A stretch of DNA of 64,000 nucleotides from Alkalibacterium sp. MB6 (GCF_009935905.1 NZ_PREX01000009.1:20351-84350); one strand, 5' to 3'; shown: positions 40,235 to 48,006, numbered from the stretch's first letter. Notes: generated by a model from the letters alone, not told the origin. Numbers and translations are program-made.

Positions 40235-40405
40235 ATGAAAAATGATGAGAAAGCAAAAATCATATTGGAACATATGGAAAAATATCTCCAAGTCGATTAC
40301 GCATTCGAAGAATTTTATATCAAAGGAATTATGAATGGCTTGAGAAAAATTGACGAAAAGGAGAAAGGAGAATTGCATGGCGATAAAGACACAAGAAGAA
40401 ATTGA
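40235..40405 (+). CDS. Small island protein
   Basis: Hypothetical protein of 56 residues starting MKNDEKAKIILEHMEKYLQV, after GAGGAGAAG. It is predicted helical, charged and without cysteines. A longer in-frame start has no SD. The preceding non-start frame (LAAREETKLLNSN...) looks protein-like but has no start codon, so it could be a decayed N terminus. Overlaps the next gene by 29 bases. Confidence 0.55.
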   Translation: MKNDEKAKIILEHMEKYLQVDYAFEEFYIKGIMNGLRKIDEKEKGELHGDKDTRRN

Positions 40406-40577
40406 AGTCATTGAAGAAACATTACAGAAGTTAATGGTATCAGTATCATTTTTGAAAGCGACAGGGAAAAGCTTCACTTCAGACTGGACTGCATTCCCAG
40501 CAGATGAAACAGAACTCCAGTTAGATTACATGATTCAACTTATTCAGAATCTCAATCGAGAATTAAAGGAGGTGTAA
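40377..40577 (+). CDS. Small island protein
   Basis: Hypothetical protein of 66 residues starting MAIKTQEEIEVIEETLQKLM after AAAGGAGAA. Helix, then FTSDWTAFPADETELQ, then a second helix. No family recognised. It belongs to the run of overlapping early genes between the excisionase-type protein and the primase. Confidence 0.6.
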   Translation: MAIKTQEEIEVIEETLQKLMVSVSFLKATGKSFTSDWTAFPADETELQLDYMIQLIQNLNRELKEV

Positions 40578-40581
40578 GCGA

Positions 40582-40734
40582 ATGATGATGAGCATTGTAG
40601 TAATAGCCATAATGTATTTTATTATTGGCATATTCGCAAGAGAGATTTTAAATACAGCCGTCAAAGAATGGAAAATAGAAACTGAACGCATAAAAAAAGC
40701 CAATGACTTTGCAGAGTCAAAGGCGAATAGATAA
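40582..40734 (+). CDS. Small single-pass membrane protein
   Basis: Fifty-residue frame starting at the first of three ATGs, 8 bases after AAAGGAGGTG, an excellent SD. Residues 4-20 (SIVVIAIMYFIIGIFAR) form one transmembrane segment; the remaining 30 residues are a charged cytoplasmic-type helix (WKIETERIKKANDF). It starts four bases after the preceding stop. Function unknown; short membrane proteins in satellites are sometimes involved in interference or exclusion, but nothing here shows that. Confidence 0.6.
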   Translation: MMMSIVVIAIMYFIIGIFAREILNTAVKEWKIETERIKKANDFAESKANR

Positions 40735-40776
40735 CTTGGCGGCTAACCAATGTATATAGGCAATCTTTTCATGTCT

Positions 40777-40805
40777 ATTATACCATTTTGCCGCTTCACA
40801 AACAA
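40777..40805 (-). promoter_or_regulatory. Minus-strand promoter inside the early operon
   Basis: Read on the minus strand: TTGTTT, exactly 17 bases, TATAAT with a TGG extension. No minus-strand gene follows, so it could drive a short antisense RNA across the membrane-protein gene. Confidence 0.45.
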
Positions 40806-40825
40806 CTAAAGGGAGCGAATTAAAA

Positions 40826-41116
40826 ATGAAAAAAATAGAGATAATCAGAGAATTGGAAATGGATCAAGTGGAATATTTAGACAGTATATTGAGCCAGCTA
40901 CAAGACAATGTAAACGACATTGATGAGTTATATGTGGAATATAGAAAAACGAAGAATGAGAATGATTTAAATTTTTTCCTTTATGAATTTGAACGTCTCC
41001 GTAACCGTCAAGAAAGTATGTTTAATCTATCTAAAACGTTACTTTCTGATATTCATGACAATGTTGAAACGGCAAAACGTGAACTCTTCAAACTGAAAGA
41101 AGTGAACGATGATTGA
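40826..41116 (+). CDS. Coiled-coil island protein
   Basis: Acidic helical protein of 96 residues with heptad-like spacing through most of its length (residues 10-90). No family was recognised. The ATG follows AAAGGGAGC. Its stop overlaps the TTG start of the primase gene by four bases (TTGA), implying coupled translation, so it may be a replication accessory factor. Confidence 0.65.
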   Translation: MKKIEIIRELEMDQVEYLDSILSQLQDNVNDIDELYVEYRKTKNENDLNFFLYEFERLRNRQESMFNLSKTLLSDIHDNVETAKRELFKLKEVNDD

Positions 41117-41997
41117 TCTATATATCAAAGGGTTATGAAACAAAGAAGTTAACGCCAATAAAATCGGAGTTAGATGACTTTGAAACGATAGTCAACAGCA
41201 AGGTAACCACTTTTGAAGATGTTTCATCATTGGACGTAATCAAACGCACTCAGGCCTTCTATTTCATCGCTGGAGAGCTTTCAGAGCCGATAAGGAACAA
41301 TGAGTCGCTATTGAAGAGAACGCTCCTTGTGGTCGATTATGACAGCTTGGAAGTGACGGAGGAAGAATTCGAATCTCAATTAAGAAATAAAATTGGAGTG
41401 CTTACCTACTATGCATATCCAAGCATCAGGCATGGTATTGCTGGTACAAGATACCGGCTTATCATAAAGACTGACCGGCCATTTGATAAAGAAGAGAATG
41501 TGCAGATGCTCCGGTTCATTACTGATGAGATTGGCTTACCTTATGACGAATCAAGCGAAACATGGAGTCAAGCAATGGGGCTGAAAGTCACGTTTGAGAG
41601 TGAAGAGGCTTATCAAGGTAAATGTATCTACAATGAGGGAAGAGGTGTCCTGAAGGTCGATACAGCCTTGAAACGAGCCGAAGAACGCTTCGAGAAGGTA
41701 AAGACGAAGAAGCCAGTTTTTACAGTGGAGTATCAACGGAAAAAGAAATTCACTGCATCATTTATGGAAGAACTGATGGACGGTGTCGACGAAGGGAACA
41801 GAGACAACTGGTTGACTAAACAATTCGGAAGAATGTTGAGTCTTGGGTTCAACTATGTTGCAGCGTATGAATGGCTGGAACTGATCAACAGGGAATTTGT
41901 TCGGCCGCCTTTAGCAGATAGAGAATTGAATCGTATCGTCATGAGTATTTCAGAAAAAGACAAGATGAAATTCAATAAAGATAGAGAGGGTGATTGA
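41113..41997 (+). CDS. Primase (AEP-type with PriCT domain)
   Basis: Protein of 294 residues. The N-terminal part shows a VVDYDSL segment (DxD, about residue 76) and SIRHG (sxH) consistent with an archaeo-eukaryotic-type primase core. The C-terminal part (DEGNRDNWLTKQFGRMLSLGFN ... PPLADRELNRIVMSI) is the primase C-terminal helical domain pattern. It starts with TTG overlapping the previous stop and overlaps rep by 8 bases. Together with Rep it would start island replication. The primase call rests on pattern only. Confidence 0.7.
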   Translation: MIYISKGYETKKLTPIKSELDDFETIVNSKVTTFEDVSSLDVIKRTQAFYFIAGELSEPIRNNESLLKRTLLVVDYDSLEVTEEEFESQLRNKIGVLTYYAYPSIRHGIAGTRYRLIIKTDRPFDKEENVQMLRFITDEIGLPYDESSETWSQAMGLKVTFESEEAYQGKCIYNEGRGVLKVDTALKRAEERFEKVKTKKPVFTVEYQRKKKFTASFMEELMDGVDEGNRDNWLTKQFGRMLSLGFNYVAAYEWLELINREFVRPPLADRELNRIVMSISEKDKMKFNKDREGD

Positions 41998-43555
41998 CAT
42001 AGGACAAGACAGGGAGAAAGTTGTGGAACTATTGAAGAACTTGGACGAGGAGAGAATCAATTCGGCTGACTATACCGCAGATCCGGAGGCCAGCGGACGA
42101 ATGGCCAAAGCGAATAAAGCCAAGCTGACAGTCATTAATAACGTGAAGAATATCTATAATGCCAGCGATAACCGGATATATGTTGAAGTGGCAATGGCCG
42201 GCCATAACGAACTCATAGCAACAGACTCCGAAACATTCAAGTATTGGCTGATTTATCTATTTGAACACACGTTTCAAGGCCAGATGCTTGGAAAGTCTGA
42301 TATAAATACCGTTATCGATTCAATCAACTCTCTAGGGTATTTCAGAGGGAAAAAGGTCGATGTATTCTTGAGAATTGCTGAAGTGGATAACACTGTTTAT
42401 GTGGATTTATGCAATGAGCAGCGGCAAGTCTTAGAGATAGATGGCGAAGGATTCAGAGTCTTAGACGAATCTCCGGTACTGTTCAGACGTTCAGACGACA
42501 TGGCGGAACTACCGATTCCAAAGCTAGATAAGAAACTTGACTACTTGAAACTTGGAGACTATCTGAACGTAAAAGATTTAGATGATTTGAATATGATTGT
42601 ATCTTATCTATTGGCTTCATTCAGACCGAATATGCCAAAGCCAATTCTAAACCTCACCGGAGAAGCTGGAACAGGAAAGTCAATGAATACTCGACTGATT
42701 CGACAGCTTATTGATCCAGCCAAGCAGAAAGACTTATTGAAAAAAGAAATCGATGCGAAGGAACTTCCAGTCGCAGCGAACAGTCAATACTTATTGGCCT
42801 TCGATAACTTGAGTGGCATATCCAAAGAAGGATCAGACTTGTTGTGTGTAGTGAGTACAGGTGGAGCAATGACGAAGAAGAAGCTATACACAGATACTGA
42901 TGAAATCATAGTGGATATGAAAAAGACGGTGATTCTCAACGGTATTGACGACATTTCCAAGCGACAAGACTTAGTGAGTCGTACAGTATTTATTGAAACA
43001 CCGAAATTGCCGGTCGATAAGAAAAAAACAGAGTCGGATATATGGCAGAATTTCAAAGAAGATGCTCCTTATATCTTGGGTTCGTTAGTCAACGCAGTGA
43101 GTACAGGCCTAAAGAATAAAGGCAGCGACAAGACAGCCTATGCTCGAATGCAAGACTATGGCCGATTCATTGCTGACTGTTCAGAGGCTCTAGGGTGGGA
43201 GAAATCCTATTGGCAAGAGATATATCCAAAAAACCAAGATGCCGGCATCAAGCAATCTATTGACAGCGATCCGTTCGCAGCTGCACTGGTCGAGATGATG
43301 GAAGAGTTGAAGAGTGACAAGTTGTTTGAGTGGGAAGGCACAGCAAGCGAATTGTTGGAGAAGCTCTCCGATAACCTACCATCAGAGGAAACAACGTACA
43401 ACAGGGCATGGCCGAAATATAATCAAGTGAAGAGTAGATTGCGACGAATTGCTCCATTATTGGATAATCGAGGAATTACGTGGGAAGAAGAAAGATTGAA
43501 TTCGAAACGATTAATATTCATCAGAATTGAACGTGACAACGGTGACAGCACGTGA
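41990..43555 (+). CDS. rep: Replication initiator helicase (Rep)
   Basis: Protein of 521 residues with a superfamily-3-like helicase centre. Walker A is GEAGTGKS near residue 227, a Walker B-like LLAFDNLSG lies near residue 267, and a later VILNGIDDI is sensor-like. The N-terminal 190 residues are the unassigned part and the C-terminal 90 (KYNQVKSRLRRIAPLL) look like a winged-helix DNA-binding end. It starts with GTG overlapping the primase gene. The GTGAC iterons begin inside its last codons, as with SaPI Rep and its origin. Confidence 0.82.
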   Translation: MIDIGQDREKVVELLKNLDEERINSADYTADPEASGRMAKANKAKLTVINNVKNIYNASDNRIYVEVAMAGHNELIATDSETFKYWLIYLFEHTFQGQMLGKSDINTVIDSINSLGYFRGKKVDVFLRIAEVDNTVYVDLCNEQRQVLEIDGEGFRVLDESPVLFRRSDDMAELPIPKLDKKLDYLKLGDYLNVKDLDDLNMIVSYLLASFRPNMPKPILNLTGEAGTGKSMNTRLIRQLIDPAKQKDLLKKEIDAKELPVAANSQYLLAFDNLSGISKEGSDLLCVVSTGGAMTKKKLYTDTDEIIVDMKKTVILNGIDDISKRQDLVSRTVFIETPKLPVDKKKTESDIWQNFKEDAPYILGSLVNAVSTGLKNKGSDKTAYARMQDYGRFIADCSEALGWEKSYWQEIYPKNQDAGIKQSIDSDPFAAALVEMMEELKSDKLFEWEGTASELLEKLSDNLPSEETTYNRAWPKYNQVKSRLRRIAPLLDNRGITWEEERLNSKRLIFIRIERDNGDST

Positions 43556-43806
43556 CGGCACTATTTTAAGGAGTCGTCACTCGATTGAAGGCTATATGAA
43601 GCCATTTAGCACAGTTAGTGACGGTAGTGACGGTATAATCTCTATAAAAAAAGATTAATTAATTAAGTAATATATAAAGTTATAGGGGAAAAAACCGTCA
43701 CAGTCGTCACGAATGGCAAAGAATAGCTTAGGTACAGTGTTGGTTGAGTGACAGCACTCGAACTTATACCGTCACTAATTGAGGTCATACCGTCACGAGT
43801 CGTCAC
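43533..43806. other. Replication origin with iterons
   Basis: The motif GTGAC or its complement GTCAC occurs at least 12 times. GTGACGGTA stands twice in tandem (43618-43635), its complement TACCGTCAC twice at 43767 and 43788. Further CGTCAC copies are at 43696, 43705 and 43801, and three GTGAC lie in the end of rep. The two opposed groups flank about 50 bases of nearly pure A/T (43636-43685), a likely unwinding region. This is the structure of a SaPI-type origin just downstream of rep. Confidence 0.75.
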
Positions 43807-43824
43807 GAAAAAAAGGAGGCAGTT

Positions 43825-44094
43825 ATGACATATATTGAATGGTTGAAGAAACAAGATAGGGAATCTCCAGTGGCTGACTTAGCACTCGACATTGGAAGAG
43901 ATCCTTCATTCCCTCAAACAGATAAATTTGAAGTGATGCTTCAGTATTTCAAAGATTCATTCGTTTCAGTAGAAATAGTGAGGTTGTTCCTATGGTCGTA
44001 TAGTATGTACTTGGTGGAATTCAGAAAGAAGGTAGTGCAGCTTGAAGAGAAGCTTATTCGAGAGATTGAAGAAGATAGAGAATCATACGATTAA
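43825..44094 (+). CDS. YozE SAM-like domain protein
   Basis: Protein of 89 residues. The first 65 (YIEWLKKQDRESPVADLALD ... DPSFPQTDKFEVML) match the YozE_SAM_like fold pattern common on plasmids, phages and small Bacilli proteins, whose function is unknown. The C-terminal 25 residues form a charged helix. The start ATG follows AAGGAGGC and lies 19 bases after the last iteron, so it is the first gene after the origin. Confidence 0.7.
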   Translation: MTYIEWLKKQDRESPVADLALDIGRDPSFPQTDKFEVMLQYFKDSFVSVEIVRLFLWSYSMYLVEFRKKVVQLEEKLIREIEEDRESYD

Positions 44095-44287
44095 AGGCGA
44101 CTCAATGTGGTTTGTGCACGTGCAGACAGGCGACAGATGGACACCTTATCGAGTGTTGACAAAATCACTCAAAGAGGTAGAGAGACTGGATACTATGACA
44201 GGTGATGAATTCATACAGTGGCAAAACGATTTGGGGAAAAGAGCATTACCGATGATAGATCAGGAGGTATTTAATGAAACTGACTAA
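44042..44287 (+). CDS. Small paralog 1 of the RLKxLE cassette
   Basis: Protein of 81 residues from a TTG start after AAGGTAG; it overlaps the preceding gene by 53 bases. The N terminus MKRSLFERLKKIENHTIKG shares the RLKxLE helix with the next three genes, which supports this start over the later ATG at 44105. The rest (MWFVHVQTGDRWTPYRVL ... DEFIQWQND) is the most divergent of the four. Function unknown. Confidence 0.55.
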   Translation: MKRSLFERLKKIENHTIKGDSMWFVHVQTGDRWTPYRVLTKSLKEVERLDTMTGDEFIQWQNDLGKRALPMIDQEVFNETD

Positions 44288-44471
44288 TCGAGTGAAGCGG
44301 TTGGAACAGATTAAAGGGAATAACGATACAAATATCTTTGTGGCTTGGATCGATGGTGACGATGTGACGGTTTCGGAGAACGGGGAAGAAAGCCAGATGA
44401 CATTAGCCGAATGGGAAGCGAAGAAAGATACATTGCCAGAGGCTTATTATATTGAAGCGGTGTGGGTGTGA
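44274..44471 (+). CDS. Small paralog 2 of the RLKxLE cassette
   Basis: Protein of 65 residues, ATG after CAGGAGGT. N-terminal helix MKLTNRVKRLEQIKG, then a beta-rich acidic body (IFVAWIDGDDVTVSENGEE) and LAEWEAKK near the end. Overlaps gene 1 by 14 bases, and its TGA overlaps the ATG of gene 3. Function unknown. Confidence 0.7.
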   Translation: MKLTNRVKRLEQIKGNNDTNIFVAWIDGDDVTVSENGEESQMTLAEWEAKKDTLPEAYYIEAVWV

Positions 44472-44707
44472 TGAGAAATAAAGACATACACAAGCGACTC
44501 AAACAGCTGGAGAAAGGCAACGTGAATTCGGAAGAATTGCCAGTGACTATTGAAATAGGAGCTGAAGGCGAAACGGAAATATACGTTGAAGAGAATGGTC
44601 TGAAGCGTTATCTGTCTGACGAAGAGTATGCGGAACGAGGGAAACGATTCGTAAAAAGTGGGAAGCGGAAAGATATTGAAGTGATCGTAGGTGAGTGGGA
44701 TGGCTAA
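44471..44707 (+). CDS. Small paralog 3 of the RLKxLE cassette
   Basis: Protein of 78 residues starting MRNKDIHKRLKQLEKG at an ATG that overlaps the preceding TGA (coupled). The body VTIEIGAEGETEIYVEENG and LSDEEYAERGKRFV parallels gene 4 (VFIDLLEGGHKDIYTFIKG, LSEEDLKE). Function unknown. Confidence 0.7.
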   Translation: MRNKDIHKRLKQLEKGNVNSEELPVTIEIGAEGETEIYVEENGLKRYLSDEEYAERGKRFVKSGKRKDIEVIVGEWDG

Positions 44708-44897
44708 AAGAGAATGGAATAAACGACTGAAGAATCTTGAGACTCTACATTTAAAAGGATTCGATTCTCCAGTATTCATTGATTTACTGGAAGGCGGACA
44801 CAAAGACATATACACGTTTATTAAAGGAAAGAAAAAAGTGTTGTCTGAAGAGGATTTGAAAGAGTGCAATACGTTGACATTCATTGATGATATTTAG
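44700..44897 (+). CDS. Small paralog 4 of the RLKxLE cassette
   Basis: Protein of 65 residues starting MAKREWNKRLKNLETLHLKG after AGGTGAG, overlapping gene 3 by 8 bases. It keeps the helix-plus-beta design of gene 3 and ends at LTFIDDI. Last member of the cassette, 48 bases before the TerS-like gene. Function unknown. Confidence 0.7.
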   Translation: MAKREWNKRLKNLETLHLKGFDSPVFIDLLEGGHKDIYTFIKGKKKVLSEEDLKECNTLTFIDDI

Positions 44898-44945
44898 CTG
44901 ATACGCATTGACTTAGAATAAAAAGCGTACACTGGAGGTGAAAAA

Positions 44946-45311
44946 TTGGCAGATTTGAAAGGGAAACAGAATAAATTTTTAATTGCTATGCTGGAGAAAC
45001 CGACAACGGATGAGGCCATTGAAGCAGCAAATATTCATAGAGGAACAGCCTATAAGTATTTACGTGATCCAGTGTTCAAAGAAGCGTTGAGGGAAGCTAG
45101 AAAAGAATTAGTGATGATGGTTACTCAAAAGCTTTCAGCAGCTGGAGAGAAAGCAGTTTTGACCTTGCTTGAAGTGATTGATGATGAAGAAGCACCAGCA
45201 ACTAGTCGAGTGAGTGCATCACGTACTGTCTTAGAATACTTGTACCGCAGCTATGAGAATGATGAAATACTGGAACGCATTGAGCGGCTTGAAGAGCTTC
45301 AAGATATGTAA
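44946..45311 (+). CDS. TerS-like HTH protein (small terminase, phBC6A51 type)
   Basis: Protein of 121 residues from a TTG start after GGAGGTG. The N-terminal HTH (TTDEAIEAANIHRGTAYKYLRD, residues 15-36) followed by helices ALREARKELVMMVTQKL and RVSASRTVLEYLYR is the build of phage small terminase subunits. In PICIs a TerS redirects helper packaging to island DNA; no large terminase is encoded, consistent with that. A transcription factor of the same fold is the alternative. Confidence 0.65.
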   Translation: MADLKGKQNKFLIAMLEKPTTDEAIEAANIHRGTAYKYLRDPVFKEALREARKELVMMVTQKLSAAGEKAVLTLLEVIDDEEAPATSRVSASRTVLEYLYRSYENDEILERIERLEELQDM

Positions 45312-45445
45312 ATATCGAGGGTTTGGAGTTGCCTTCAATCGTATCAATCAAGTGAAGAACCTTGTAACCATAGGCATTAATAAGTGATTTGTTCATAGCT
45401 TCATGCTAATTGTGCATTGATGTGTGCAGTTGGACTTGAAAAAAG

Positions 45446-45946
45446 GTGGTGTGGGCCATAGATGATGAAAAGCATGATTCCATCATTCGTTATTTTAAAC
45501 TAGATCATAAGATTGAACTTGATGAAAGAAGAATGGTTGGACTTCATCACAGTTACCATAATCAGTCTTATCACACACGTACAGAAATGACGGAAGAAGG
45601 AACTCTTAGGGTGAAGGCGTTCAATATAGAAAGTGAAGTGTGTAACTATTTGGAGGATATTCATTTGATTGAAAAACGAATGAAGATGAAACGACAAAAG
45701 AAGAAATACTTTAATGACTACCTTCGAGGACTTACTCCATACGCTCGAGAATACCTCTACAGCCGATATATAGATGGTTCAGATGTGTCTGTTAACGAAT
45801 CAATAGAACATGACACAATGGCCGAAATACTCGAAATAGAGGACGCAGTCGCTTATATGAATGGCAGAGAACCAGATAAGCTTATAAGGATAGAGGACGC
45901 AACAGAACTTGAATTTGATGAGTTATTAGATGTATTGGGGGTGTGA
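45446..45946 (+). CDS. Phage-type regulator-like protein
   Basis: Protein of about 166 residues; GTG starts at 45446 or 45449 follow AAAAAGG. Residues 75-120 (LIEKRMKMKRQKKKYFNDYL, LTPYAREYLYSRY) resemble the helical sigma-like regulators of late phage genes (ArpU/RinA type), but no clear HTH is seen. The acidic C-terminal 50 residues are unusual. It ends 4 bases before the next start. Low certainty. Confidence 0.5.
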   Translation: MVWAIDDEKHDSIIRYFKLDHKIELDERRMVGLHHSYHNQSYHTRTEMTEEGTLRVKAFNIESEVCNYLEDIHLIEKRMKMKRQKKKYFNDYLRGLTPYAREYLYSRYIDGSDVSVNESIEHDTMAEILEIEDAVAYMNGREPDKLIRIEDATELEFDELLDVLGV

Positions 45947-45950
45947 TTGA

Positions 45951-46337
45951 ATGAGTGACGAATACGACAACAGGCTGGAAGAGCTAAACGAGTTAATCAG
46001 AAGTAGAGGGGATTATGAAGATTTACCACTTAGAGAATCATATTACTTAAATAACTGGTATCGGTATAAAAAGAATCTGAAAGAACTCAACAAAACGGAG
46101 TTAGAAAAAATGAGGGAATTGTACAGAGGTTTGAAAGAATTACCGCTGGAAGATAGAAACTTTCTAGCTATTAAATACGATAGACCCAAGCGACCGAATG
46201 ATGAGATACTCGCTGGTGAGTTAGGTATGGAAGTAAAAGAATATTCAAAACAAAGAAGAGAGATCCAGCGAAAATTGAAGTCAATTATGCAAGAACAAAA
46301 AAACAGACAAAGAGGAGAAATGACTAATGACAAATAA
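45951..46337 (+). CDS. Island protein, possible regulator
   Basis: Protein of 128 residues. The first 60 are helical and basic, and the segment PNDEILAGELGMEVKEYSKQRREIQRKL (about residues 82-110) could be a helix-turn-helix of the sigma-region-4 kind. It overlaps the following gene by 11 bases. Not otherwise recognised. Confidence 0.55.
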   Translation: MSDEYDNRLEELNELIRSRGDYEDLPLRESYYLNNWYRYKKNLKELNKTELEKMRELYRGLKELPLEDRNFLAIKYDRPKRPNDEILAGELGMEVKEYSKQRREIQRKLKSIMQEQKNRQRGEMTNDK

Positions 46338-46584
46338 ATATGAAATGTTAAAAAAATATGTAAATGAGAAAGCAAGACTATGGAAAGACGATGAATCGAT
46401 TCAAGATATTCAAGACTTAATCAAGCAACTAGACAAAGCAGAACCAGACGAGGAGCAAGACGGGAAAATGTTAACAGTAGATGAGTGGAATGCTTTAGGG
46501 TATAAAGAAAGAATGGGATTGAAAGAAACTGATCGAGAACTGTTTGATAATTCAATGGCACATAAATTCAAGGAGGCTAAATAA
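46327..46584 (+). CDS. Small island protein
   Basis: Acidic helical protein of 85 residues, ATG after AGAGGAG. The middle MLTVDEWNALGYKERMGLKE segment is like short motifs in phage head-morphogenesis leader proteins (helix, then LTxEEWNxLxYxERxxL). Its stop immediately precedes the next ATG. It may be a scaffold or capsid-size factor, which is inference. Confidence 0.55.
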   Translation: MTNKYEMLKKYVNEKARLWKDDESIQDIQDLIKQLDKAEPDEEQDGKMLTVDEWNALGYKERMGLKETDRELFDNSMAHKFKEAK

Positions 46585-47229
46585 ATGACAGTACAAGGTG
46601 CAGAAAACTTCGTTAAAGAGGCAAGCAAACCGATACTCGATATCACACGCAACATTGAAGAACTAGAAGCAGAGTTGAAAAAACTCAAAGATTCGCTTGA
46701 TATATCGGACAATCAATTCAACATGGAAGTTGTAAAGAAAAACAAGGCGGTACAGGCAGATATTCAGTTGACGGAAGATGTGCTGAATAAAGCCAAGAAA
46801 CGCAAAGAGCAGATGATTATCGAGAATTCAGACGCTAACTTTGAAAAGGCTCGTAATGTCATGAATCAATTCAGAAAAGATATGGCAGAGAAACATAAAC
46901 AGGAAAACGTGGAGATTATTAAAGCAATCGAGGCAACACGTGAAACCTTTGCAAAGCTGAAAGAAAAAGATATGGAATACCATAAGGAATTAAAAGAGTT
47001 TATTGATGAGATTGAACCATATTTAGATCCGAATGAACGTCCGAATTTTGGAGCAGTCGGTACACAGTACCAGATGTTATTCAATTCAATTATGAATCCT
47101 AATCAACAAACGAGGATGACAGTACTCAATACAGTGCGAGAAGATATGTTTGACATTGATGGACTTATCACAGAGCCAAAAGAATCACAAAAATCACGCA
47201 TGGAGAAGGAACGTTTTAACCTAAAATAA
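46585..47229 (+). CDS. Long coiled-coil island protein
   Basis: Protein of 214 residues. Residues 20-75 and 95-150 are strongly heptad-patterned (IEELEAELKKLKDSL, LTEDVLNKAKKRKEQM), and the C-terminal 50 residues hold FGAVGTQYQMLFNSIMNPNQQ. Composition and position after the TerS-like gene recall scaffold or capsid-interference proteins of satellites, but no homology is claimed. SD AAGGAGG overlaps the previous gene end. Confidence 0.6.
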   Translation: MTVQGAENFVKEASKPILDITRNIEELEAELKKLKDSLDISDNQFNMEVVKKNKAVQADIQLTEDVLNKAKKRKEQMIIENSDANFEKARNVMNQFRKDMAEKHKQENVEIIKAIEATRETFAKLKEKDMEYHKELKEFIDEIEPYLDPNERPNFGAVGTQYQMLFNSIMNPNQQTRMTVLNTVREDMFDIDGLITEPKESQKSRMEKERFNLK

Positions 47230-47250
47230 TAAAGAAGGAAGGCGAAACTA

Positions 47251-47529
47251 TTGGCAACTTTTACAACTGAACACTTAGACATAGATATGCAACTGTATGC
47301 TGATCCGAGAAAAGAAGAAATGTTATCCATATTTGATGAGCTGAAAGGCTTAGGGGGTGCAAACAAGCTTAAAATGGACTACCAACTGCACATCACGAAA
47401 GAAAATAAGTTTGACGTAATGAAACGAGTGGAAAGACTTCATGAAATAGGTGTGATCGATTTACCAAAATTAATGGACATCAGAAACAAAGTAAAGCATT
47501 TTGAAAAGTATTATTTATATTTGAGGTAA
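47251..47529 (+). CDS. Island protein of unknown function
   Basis: Protein of 92 residues from TTG after GAAGGAAGG. It starts MATFTTEHLDIDMQLYADPR and has alternating helices (FDELKGLGG, MKRVERLHEIGVIDLPKLM), ending KHFEKYYLYLR. No family recognised. Last clear gene of the plus-strand series of the island. Confidence 0.6.
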   Translation: MATFTTEHLDIDMQLYADPRKEEMLSIFDELKGLGGANKLKMDYQLHITKENKFDVMKRVERLHEIGVIDLPKLMDIRNKVKHFEKYYLYLR

Positions 47530-47536
47530 CAGGCAC

Positions 47537-47716
47537 ATGGAGGGCGGTAGTGGTAGGGTACTTCGTCTTTCCTTATTGGCGATGTTGGTATGTGTGGTTT
47601 GTAGTCATTTATGGAAGTTGTGCAATCGCATAGCTTCCGTTCTCTTTTTCATTGATAATAGGCAAGAATTAGGCAAGGTAGTCAAGTTTAAGAACGGTAA
47701 GATTACAGTAAGGTAA
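47537..47716 (+). CDS. Possible 59-residue membrane protein
   Basis: Frame starting MEGGSGRVLRLSLLAMLVC, with GAGG 10 bases before the ATG. Residues 10-37 are hydrophobic with four Cys (VCVVCSHLWKLC), and the polar tail ends GKVVKFKNGKITVR, which looks coding. It overlaps nothing and begins 8 bases after the preceding stop. Weak evidence; could be chance. Confidence 0.35.
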   Translation: MEGGSGRVLRLSLLAMLVCVVCSHLWKLCNRIASVLFFIDNRQELGKVVKFKNGKITVR

Positions 47717-47790
47717 ACCATAAATCTACTATAAGGTATCTAGCTTTAGATAAGGTTCAGATAAGGTAGTGAAGTTTTAGGCCATAAAGA
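47669..47790 (+). repeat. AAGGTA repeats near the island's right end
   Basis: The motif AAGGTA or AAGGTT occurs five times in about 100 bases, twice as AAGGTAGTnAAGTTT. From here to attR no gene is seen; the stretch holds these repeats, a minus-strand terminator (48007) and the terminal repeat. It could be a packaging or recombination site. Confidence 0.35.
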
Positions 47791-48006
47791 GCCATGAGAA
47801 GCTTATTCTTTATCAGTCTGTGCTAGTGTAGGGTTTAGTTGTAAAACGCCAACAGAGGCAAATACAGGCGATTTGAGAGGTTTAGGATGCGTTAGGGCGT
47901 AAGTGTTAACCGTGTGAGTAGAGTCTTTCACCGTGGCATATAAGACATAATTATAAAGCCATGTATATCTGATAATCAGTTGCTCCAGCGTGTGTCACTG
48001 CAAATA

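Noticed and set aside
44447..44884. 145-codon minus-strand frame over the RLKxLE cassette
   Set aside because: It is antisense to well-spaced genes with good SD sites; the protein is rich in Phe and Ser, which is typical of reverse reading of Lys/Glu-rich coding sequence.
44895..44935. TTGACT and TACACT hexamers before the TerS-like gene, as a promoter
   Set aside because: The hexamers are the same as in the early promoter, but the spacer is only about 14 bases, too short for a usual sigma-A promoter.
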